Origin: an uncultured Victivallales bacterium
Lineage (GTDB): Bacteria; Verrucomicrobiota; Lentisphaeria; Oligosphaerales; JAFGRS01
Assembly (NCBI GenBank): GCA_903834675.1
Contig: CAILKC010000231.1
Span: 1 to 9,780, forward strand
Direction: 5' to 3'
Length of the DNA: 9,780 bases
The position numbers and the translations under genes are program-made. Of this stretch, positions 1-5,456 are shown piece after piece. Under the pieces are notes generated by a model, which saw only the letters and a program-made list of their open reading frames with translations, was not told the DNA's origin and did no database searches. Position 1 is the stretch's first letter; every line of letters begins with the position of its first letter.

Positions 1-215
1 CCCGCGATGCCCAGCCCGTTCCGGGCAGGTTCGCGGTATCCCCCGCCGGCCCTGGAGCCCGCGATGCCAAGCCCGTTTCGGGCAGGTTCGCGGTATCCCC
101 CGCCGGCCCTGGAGCCCGCGATGCCAAGCCCGTTTCGGGCAGGTTCGCGGTCTCCCCACTGGCCCTGGAGCCCGCGATGCCAAGCCCGTTTCGGGCAGGT
201 TCGCGGTATCCCCCG
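1..215. repeat. Tandem array of a 57-bp palindromic unit (about 3.7 copies)
   Basis: Units begin at 7, 64, 121 and 177, with periods of 57, 57 and 56 bases; the fourth breaks off near 215. Position 1 already lies inside the pattern, so the array probably continues upstream of the window. Each unit contains a nested inverted repeat: outer arms CCGCGA and TCGCGG (2-7/31-36 in the first copy; outer arms begin at 59, 116 and 172 in the others) around inner arms GCCCG and CGGGC with a 3-base loop (TTC in copy 1, TTT in the rest). Copies differ by a few substitutions; copy 3 has a changed and one-base-shorter stretch after the hairpin. The 57-base period allows an open frame with a 19-residue repeat, but the 56-base copy breaks that phase, so this is most likely an extragenic palindromic repeat rather than protein-coding. 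There are no unique spacers, so it is not CRISPR. Confidence 0.9.
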
Positions 216-226
216 AGACGGCAGAA

Positions 227-414
227 GTCCGACTGGCCAGCCGGACGGACCGCCGACGGGGGAGAGAGCCCCGCCGGTCGGCGGGGCTGTGGCGGCGATA
301 TGTCCTGCCGGGCGGCAGGCCTGCTCTTGCCCTCCAGCAGAGCCCCCAAGCGCTGGCGCGGACCTAGCGAAGATCGCGGTCAAGTCTCCTACAAGGGGTC
401 AGGGGCCAGGCCCC
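227..414. other. Gene-free GC-rich stretch with clustered inverted repeats
   Basis: No convincing gene is seen between the tandem array and the AT-rich region. Instead there are several perfect inverted repeats: GTCCG/CGGAC arms at 227-231 and 242-246; a 10-base arm pair AGCCCCGCCG/CGGCGGGGCT at 267-276 and 279-288; CCTGCC/GGCAGG at 304-309 and 314-319 with a 4-base loop; and GGGGCC/GGCCCC at 402-407 and 409-414 around a single A. The 267-288 stem is strong enough to be a transcription-end or RNA-stability hairpin for a gene upstream of the window, but no T-run follows it on either strand. The function is unknown. Confidence 0.6.
267..288. repeat. Perfect 10-bp-arm inverted repeat (strong hairpin)
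   Basis: Arms AGCCCCGCCG (267-276) and CGGCGGGGCT (279-288) are exact reverse complements separated by GT. As RNA this would close as a 9-bp GC-rich stem with a four-base loop. No U-tract follows, so a classical intrinsic terminator is not supported. It could be a processing or stability element, or another intergenic palindrome like those in the neighbouring array. Confidence 0.6.
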
Positions 415-429
415 GGAGAAGCCCTCTCA

Positions 430-560
430 TGGGGTTTACTTGCCTGTAAATAACCTGGTTACAATACCCATGTTTTAGCTTTGCTAAGAGTCTGTTAATA
501 ACCATAGAAACGACTGTTTGGCGTGGGGTAATTTCAGTAAACTTATTTGAGTAAACATAC
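430..560 (+). promoter_or_regulatory. AT-rich control region with repeated motifs upstream of the HTH regulator
   Basis: Composition changes sharply from GC-rich to AT-rich here, as expected for a promoter region. Repeated words are visible. AGTAAAC occurs at 536-542 and 550-556, and its reverse complement GTTTACT at 434-440. A dyad TTTAC-N6-GTAAA spans 435-450. CTGTAAATAACC (444-455) recurs with one mismatch as CTGTTAATAACC (492-503). A -10-like TACAAT lies at 460-465, but no convincing -35 box sits 16-18 bases upstream; a weak pair TTGGCG (518-523) and ACTTAT (541-546) has a 17-base spacer. The motifs could be operators for the HTH protein encoded just downstream (autoregulation) or for another factor. 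The promoter assignment is tentative; the repeats themselves are directly visible. Confidence 0.45.
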
Positions 561-644
561 TTGCATCGGCGGGACTTCCGGGGTACTTTTGGGGTAGTGG
601 ATGAGTCGGCACTGCGAGAGTCCGGGCGGGAGTTAGGTGGCCTT

Positions 645-1274
645 ATGAGTATGGAGACAGAGCGGCGGGAGTTTTCCGAGTTGGTGCGTCAGAGTCGGCG
701 GTCTCAGGGCTTGACCCAGGGGGAGGTGGCGGGGCGGGTTGGGATCACGAAGGGGGCGTTATCGCGTTATGAGTCTGGGGACGTGCGGGTGGTGGGCGAG
801 GCGACGCTGCGCAGTTTGATCGAGGTATTGCAGGTGGTGGGGCCGGCGTGGCTGGTCGGGGCGGCGCCGGTGGAGCGTCCGGCGGGTGGGCTGGGGCGGT
901 ATTACTGTCCGACGCCCTTTTGTCCGCTGAACCAGGTGTTCATGACGCCCGGGCGGATCCACTTCATGCCGCAGCAGGTGGAGTCGTGTGCGGACGCCAC
1001 GGTGGTGTGCCAGTGGTGCGGCGCGGAGATGCAGTCGCAGTGCCTGGACTGCGGAGCGGCGCTGGTTGAGGGTAGCGGGGTCTGTGTTGCGTGCGGCGCT
1101 GACTATGTGCCGTCGGCGCCAGTGGACGAGGCGACGTTGCGGGTGTTGCAGTTCAGTCCACCGCCGGTGGCAAAGCTGAGCCGGCCGGCCGTCGGGTTGC
1201 CGTTCTGGCAGCCCCGGTCGCCGCGTCCGGGAGCGGGGCTTCCCGCGGCGGGGTCGACGCCGGCCGAGAGGTGA
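645..1274 (+). CDS. XRE-family helix-turn-helix protein with C-terminal zinc-ribbon-like cysteine cluster
   Basis: A 209-residue protein, probably a DNA-binding regulator acting in the cytoplasm. Residues 10-65 form an XRE/Cro-type HTH domain, with the usual GLTQGEVAGRVGITKGALSRY recognition region (given here as 22-42) and an ESG turn. The middle is cysteine-rich: C88/C93, C115, then three CxxC pairs at 122/125, 133/136 and 147/150, which look like one or two zinc ribbons. The tail from about 155 is proline-rich and probably unstructured. No membrane segment is seen. I chose ATG 645, which has TAGGTGG just upstream; an in-frame TTG at 561 would add 28 residues lacking domain character, and ATG 651 is also possible. 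The stop lies 18 bases before mreC, so it is probably cotranscribed with the rod genes. Its target is unknown; autoregulation or control of the cluster is inferred. It resembles RodZ only in having an HTH. Confidence 0.85.
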   Translation: MSMETERREFSELVRQSRRSQGLTQGEVAGRVGITKGALSRYESGDVRVVGEATLRSLIEVLQVVGPAWLVGAAPVERPAGGLGRYYCPTPFCPLNQVFMTPGRIHFMPQQVESCADATVVCQWCGAEMQSQCLDCGAALVEGSGVCVACGADYVPSAPVDEATLRVLQFSPPPVAKLSRPAVGLPFWQPRSPRPGAGLPAAGSTPAER

Positions 1275-1292
1275 AGAGCGGAGGTTCGTTGC

Positions 1293-2906
1293 ATGGGGGC
1301 GCTGCGTGAATATCTGGGGGTGCTGCTGGCGGCGTGCCTGATTGCGTTGCCCGGGCTGTTGCTGCCGCGGGCGGCGAGGGCCGGGCTGGAGGGGGTCTGC
1401 CGCGAAGTGCTGATCATGCCGACCCAGGTGCTGACCTCGTGGGGGTTGGTGCAGGTTTGGGAGATGGGCGTGGGGCGGAAGGCGGCGGGCGAGAGTGCGG
1501 ACGCCGAGATTCACCGCCAGTTCCTGGAGCGGCGTTGGCAGCTGGTGCGCCCCCTGCCTGAGGGGCACGGCTTCCGGGGCAGTCGGGTCTATCGTGCCGC
1601 CTACGATCTGGCCCTGCGTGAGCGCTACGTTGCCCTGGCGCAGTTTACCCGGGCGCCGGTGCTGTGGCCGCGGGCGGAGCCGTTCCGCGAGGGGGTGCGT
1701 CTGGCCTGTGGGAGTCGCCAGGGCGTCAGGGCGGGGGCTCCGGTGTTCACGGCGGCAGGTTGTCTGGCCGGGCTGGTGGACGCCACCATGCCTTTGACCT
1801 GTACGATGAGTCGCTTGGGGGCGGATCACATCCGCCTGTTTTGCGATGTGCTCGGTCGCGATGGCGTGCAGGGGCTTCTGGTCGGCGACTGGAAGCAGCG
1901 CAGCCTGGACGGGCCGGATGCCCGGGTTGGCCGACTGGAGTTGCAGGTGGCTTCGCGGGGCACCTCGGTGAAGGTCGGAGACGCGGTGGTGACTGCCTCC
2001 TCGGCGGCGACCGAGGCGCAGGGGCTGTTGCCGGGCGGCATTCACGTGGGCTGGATCGACGCGGTGGAGACGACGGAGGAGGGCTACGTCCGGGCGCGGG
2101 TGAAGGTGCAGTTGCCGGGGGACAGCCGGGTGCTGTACGCGGTGACGGGCCGCTCGGCGGTGGAAGGCAGTGCCATCGAGAAGGACCCGAAGGCGGCACA
2201 GGCCCGCTACATGGCCGAGATGCGGCGGGTGTCGAACATCGAGCAGGACCTGATCCAGGGAGCGGTGCGTCAACTGCTGGGGACTCTGAAGGCGGGCGAG
2301 TCCGCCGGGGCCTTGGCGCGGGTGGCGTTTGCGCTCAAGAGTCGGCGTCCGGAGAGCTTCTACCAGGTCGCCGACGCCGCGGGGCCGGCGGCGTTGGGTT
2401 TACGGCCCGGGGTGGCCTGCCTTGCCAGCGGCGGCCTGGTGGGGATCATGGTCCGCGAGAATGACCTGCTTCGGCTGCGGCTGTTGACCTCATCCGAGAT
2501 CGCGGTGCGGGTTGAGGTCGTGCAGCCCAACGGCGTGCGTTACCGGGGTTTGCTGGCGGCTGCCGACGGGGCTCAGGCGCTGGAGCCAGTGCCCGAGGGG
2601 TGGGCTCTGCCCGGGCATCCTCGGCTGCAACTGGTCAGCCTGGAGAATGAGGGCTTGCCCTTGCTCTTGCCAGCCGATGTCATCACCGCGGCGGGGGGTG
2701 TCCTGGCGCTGCCGCCCGGCATCCCGGTGGGCCGCCTGGTGGCGGCTCGAGAGGATCTGTTTACCCCCGGCTGGCAAGTGCAGCCCTATGTGGATTTTGG
2801 GGCGCTTACCTACTGTACCGCGTTGGTGCCGACGGTGACGGACGCGGTGACGGCGTACCGTTCCAGCGCCACGCTCCGGCAGGCGGCGCCCGAGCAGACT
2901 CCTTAA
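1293..2906 (+). CDS. mreC: Rod shape-determining protein MreC with two tandem MreC beta domains
   Basis: A membrane-anchored periplasmic scaffold of the Rod elongation complex; in known systems MreC binds PBP2 and promotes its activity with RodA. Residues 8-27 are the membrane anchor. A short helical region (about 66-115) precedes an MreC-type module at about 115-290, with hallmark GSRQGVRAGAPV (140-151), GCLAGLVD (156-163), VKVGDAVVTAS (226-236) and LLPGGIHVGWI (245-255). A second, similar module lies at about 366-513: GGLVGIMV (380-387), LLTSSEIAVRVEV (397-409), RGLLAAAD (418-425), ADVITAAGG (461-469), LPPGIPVGRLV (473-483). At 537 residues it is much longer than typical MreC (roughly 280-370), and the duplication accounts for the excess. 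The start is ATG 1293 with GGAGG at 1280-1284. mreD follows after 19 bases. Family assignment is firm from motifs and context; the role of the second module is not known. Confidence 0.88.
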   Translation: MGALREYLGVLLAACLIALPGLLLPRAARAGLEGVCREVLIMPTQVLTSWGLVQVWEMGVGRKAAGESADAEIHRQFLERRWQLVRPLPEGHGFRGSRVYRAAYDLALRERYVALAQFTRAPVLWPRAEPFREGVRLACGSRQGVRAGAPVFTAAGCLAGLVDATMPLTCTMSRLGADHIRLFCDVLGRDGVQGLLVGDWKQRSLDGPDARVGRLELQVASRGTSVKVGDAVVTASSAATEAQGLLPGGIHVGWIDAVETTEEGYVRARVKVQLPGDSRVLYAVTGRSAVEGSAIEKDPKAAQARYMAEMRRVSNIEQDLIQGAVRQLLGTLKAGESAGALARVAFALKSRRPESFYQVADAAGPAALGLRPGVACLASGGLVGIMVRENDLLRLRLLTSSEIAVRVEVVQPNGVRYRGLLAAADGAQALEPVPEGWALPGHPRLQLVSLENEGLPLLLPADVITAAGGVLALPPGIPVGRLVAAREDLFTPGWQVQPYVDFGALTYCTALVPTVTDAVTAYRSSATLRQAAPEQTP

Positions 2907-2925
2907 CCCTCGGAGTGTCGTGGTT

Positions 2926-3555
2926 ATGGCGGCGGACACAGCGATGTCAGCGGAACGGCCTGGGGCAGGTGCGGCAGACCCCGTGGGCGCCTTGCGGGCG
3001 GCTCAGCGGCAGTTCTGGGTGGACCTCGCCGCGGCAGCCGGGACGTGGGGGCGGGGCATTCTGGCCTGCCTGGCTGGGGCGGCGCTGATGCAGGGGGTGC
3101 TGTCCGCCTTTCCGGCGCTGTTGTGGTGGGAGGTACCGGTGACGGTGCCGGTATCGGCGCTGATCATCGCCCTAGTGGGACTGCGCTGCGCGCCGCAGTG
3201 GGGCTCGGTGTTTGCCGCCTTCGCGGGGCTGCTGGCGGACGCCGCGGGGCCGGCGCTCCTGGGGGGCACGGCGTGGGCTTATCTTCCCGTGGCGGTGTGT
3301 TTTACGCTACTGCATCGCCGTCTGCGCCGGGATCAGGCGGTGACCTTGATGCTCTACGCCGCGGCTCAGGCTCTGGCGCAGACCGCGGGGACCTACCTGG
3401 GCTTGCGCTGGGCGGGGTTGACGAGCACTGCCGGGCATGTGGCCGGAGCGACCATCTTTCTGGCGGTGGTGCTGACCGCGATGGCGGCCGGGGTGGCGGC
3501 CGGGGCGCTGCGGTTCATGGCGGCGGTACACCGTCACTTTAGGAGGGCAGCGTGA
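2926..3555 (+). CDS. mreD: Rod shape-determining protein MreD (divergent)
   Basis: A 209-residue inner-membrane protein. After a roughly 40-residue hydrophilic N-terminus come about five or six hydrophobic segments (about 43-63, 68-87, 92-110, 113-130, 139-158, 173-197) and a basic tail ending in RRAA. The stretch QWGSVFAAFAGLLADAAGP (91-109) matches the small-residue G-x-L-x-D region typical of MreD. MreD is a small, weakly conserved partner of MreC, so position between mreC and the PBP2 gene is an important part of the evidence. I chose ATG 2926, which lies 10 bases after GGAG; a GTG at 2920 would add two residues but sits too close to it. The stop overlaps the mrdA start in TGATG, indicating translational coupling. 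The N-terminus is longer than in most MreD proteins. Confidence 0.75.
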   Translation: MAADTAMSAERPGAGAADPVGALRAAQRQFWVDLAAAAGTWGRGILACLAGAALMQGVLSAFPALLWWEVPVTVPVSALIIALVGLRCAPQWGSVFAAFAGLLADAAGPALLGGTAWAYLPVAVCFTLLHRRLRRDQAVTLMLYAAAQALAQTAGTYLGLRWAGLTSTAGHVAGATIFLAVVLTAMAAGVAAGALRFMAAVHRHFRRAA

Positions 3556-5456
3556 TGCCGAACGAGGTACAGGCCGATCGCGATGCCGGTCTCAAGTGCC
3601 TGACGCTCGGGTGTCTGATGCTGGGCGGCCTCGGTGGACTGCTGTGGGCGCACTGGCATCAGACCCGCTACCGCGAGGCGGCGCGCCAGGCGTTTGAGAA
3701 CGACGCGGTCCGCATCGCCTCGGTATGGACGTACCGCGCCCCGGTATGCGACCGTTACGGCACGCCGCTGAATGTGACGGTGGATGAGTATGCGCTGGCG
3801 ATCCAGCCTTCGCTGGTGCGGGACATTCGCTCGACGCGCCGTCAGACGCTGGACCTGGTGGAGGAAGAGATGGCGCGTCTGACCATCGATCTCTGGCCCC
3901 GCCAAGCCCAGGTCAAACGGGTGCCGCGCGAGGATATCGAAGCGCACCTATTGCGGGCTTCGCCCATGCCGCTGATTCTCTGGCGCGACCTGGACAGCGA
4001 GACCTTGCAGCGCTGGCTGCTGGCGCGGAGGCGCTATCCGGCGGTGGATCTGGTGCGTCTGCCGAAGCGCGTTTACCACTTGCCGGACCTGGCGCCGTTG
4101 ACGCGTGGGCGCGCCTACCTCACCCGGCGTGGTGGCGGCGAGCTGAATGGCGACTGCGACTTTCCCGACCTGACCATGGCCGGCTGGTTCGGGGCAGAGC
4201 GCTGGCGCGATACGGAGCTCTGCGGTCAGCCTGGGGTTGAACGGCTGTTTCTGGACGCGGTGCTGTTTCGTCAGCGCACCCTACGGCAGGCGGATCCGGT
4301 CACGGGGAAGCCGGTCACGTTGTGCCTTGACATGAACCTGCAGCAGTGGGCTCAGGAGGCGCTGGCCGGGATGAGTGGCGGTCTGGTGGTGATGCGGTTT
4401 GACGGCGACATCCTGGCCTTGGCGGACGCGACCGAGGGCGTGCCGATTCTGTCCCTGGAGGCTGAGCACCGCGTCTGGCAGGAGGCTTTGCGCGGGCAGC
4501 GGGTGACGGAGGCGAATCGTTGCCTGGCGGACGCTACGGCCCCTGGGTCCACGGTTAAACCGCTGGTGGCGCTGGCTGCCTTGCAGGCGGGCGTGATCAC
4601 TCCAGAGACGCGGTTTGAATGCACCGGCCGGGTGCTCTATGGGCGCAACACCTCGGTGCATTGTAACAAGCTGGCCGGGCATGGCTGGGTGAATCTTTAC
4701 CAGGCGTTGGGCATGTCGTGCAATGCCTACTTTTTGCAGGTGGCGGAGAAGGTAGGCTGGCAGCGTCTCCGCGCCATGATGCTGGCGGCCGGACTGGGGC
4801 AACTACCCGGTGAGGGGCTGACGCCACCCGGGGAGGCCGCGGGGCTCCTGGATGCGCGCTGTGCGCCGGGGGTGGTGGACAGCCCGGACTGGAAGCGCGA
4901 GCATTACAAGAGCCCGGAGGAGCAGGTATGGCGTCCGATCGACACCGGGTTTCTGGCCCTTGGGCAGGCCGACACCCGGGTGACGACGCTGCAGGCGGCG
5001 GTGCAGGCCATCGCGGTGGCTACGGGTAAGCGCGTGCGGCCGCGCCTGTTCGCCGACGAATCACGGCAGTCCGTGGACTTACCGGTGGAGCCGGTGTGGC
5101 GCGAGGCGGTGATGCAGGGCCTGCGCGAGGTGGTGCATGGCCCGCACGGTACGGGTCGGACGGCGCGGGTAGGCGGGGTCACCTTGGCGGCCAAGACCGG
5201 CAGCGCCCAGGTGGGCACCGCGGACTCGCCGCGCACGGATGTCTGGATGGTGGTGATGTATCCGGGCTATGCCAACGAGGTGCGGCTGGTCATTGCCGCC
5301 ATGGCTCATGACCAGACCAGCGGCGGTCGTGATCTGGGTCACCGGCTGGGGCGGCTGGTCGAGCGCATTCAGGAGTGGGAATCATGGACCGAGGACCGAC
5401 GTCGGCAATGGCCCGATGGCGGCAACGCCGGGACCGTGGCGCAGTTAGCCCGGTAG
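3555..5456 (+). CDS. mrdA: Penicillin-binding protein 2, class B peptidoglycan transpeptidase of the Rod complex
   Basis: A 633-residue DD-transpeptidase that cross-links peptidoglycan in the periplasm during elongation. One N-terminal membrane segment (about 14-32) leads into the pedestal domain, with RAPVCDRYGTPL (61-72) corresponding to the conserved R-G-x-I-x-D-R-x-G-x-x-L box of class B PBPs. LCLDMNLQQWAQEAL (256-270) precedes the catalytic domain. All three active-site motifs are present: S332-T-V-K335, S388-C-N390 and K547-T-G549. The length is normal for PBP2. The start is ATG 3555, eight bases after a strong AGGAGG (3541-3546) and overlapping the mreD stop; a GTG at 3552 is possible but less well spaced. 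Position after mreC-mreD and before rodA favours PBP2 over FtsI. The last 24 codons overlap rodA in another frame and lie beyond the catalytic fold. Confidence 0.93.
   Translation: MPNEVQADRDAGLKCLTLGCLMLGGLGGLLWAHWHQTRYREAARQAFENDAVRIASVWTYRAPVCDRYGTPLNVTVDEYALAIQPSLVRDIRSTRRQTLDLVEEEMARLTIDLWPRQAQVKRVPREDIEAHLLRASPMPLILWRDLDSETLQRWLLARRRYPAVDLVRLPKRVYHLPDLAPLTRGRAYLTRRGGGELNGDCDFPDLTMAGWFGAERWRDTELCGQPGVERLFLDAVLFRQRTLRQADPVTGKPVTLCLDMNLQQWAQEALAGMSGGLVVMRFDGDILALADATEGVPILSLEAEHRVWQEALRGQRVTEANRCLADATAPGSTVKPLVALAALQAGVITPETRFECTGRVLYGRNTSVHCNKLAGHGWVNLYQALGMSCNAYFLQVAEKVGWQRLRAMMLAAGLGQLPGEGLTPPGEAAGLLDARCAPGVVDSPDWKREHYKSPEEQVWRPIDTGFLALGQADTRVTTLQAAVQAIAVATGKRVRPRLFADESRQSVDLPVEPVWREAVMQGLREVVHGPHGTGRTARVGGVTLAAKTGSAQVGTADSPRTDVWMVVMYPGYANEVRLVIAAMAHDQTSGGRDLGHRLGRLVERIQEWESWTEDRRRQWPDGGNAGTVAQLAR

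Noticed and set aside
1..215. CRISPR array
   Set aside because: The units are contiguous with no variable spacers, and no cas genes are in the window.
7..453. An open frame through the tandem repeats encoding a 19-residue repeated peptide
   Set aside because: The third unit is 56 rather than 57 bases, which shifts the phase, there is no ribosome site, and the repeats are better explained as palindromic DNA.
561..644. Upstream TTG start for the HTH protein
   Set aside because: The added 28 residues have no domain character and no ribosome site precedes TTG 561, while ATG 645 has TAGGTGG just upstream.
645..1274. Identification of the HTH protein as RodZ
   Set aside because: RodZ has a membrane span and a periplasmic beta domain; this protein has neither and instead has CxxC pairs typical of zinc ribbons.
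759..2273. A 504-codon open frame on the minus strand opposite the HTH gene and mreC
   Set aside because: It is Arg/His/Pro-rich with no recognisable domain and lies opposite two genes with clear family motifs; long antisense frames are expected in GC-rich DNA.
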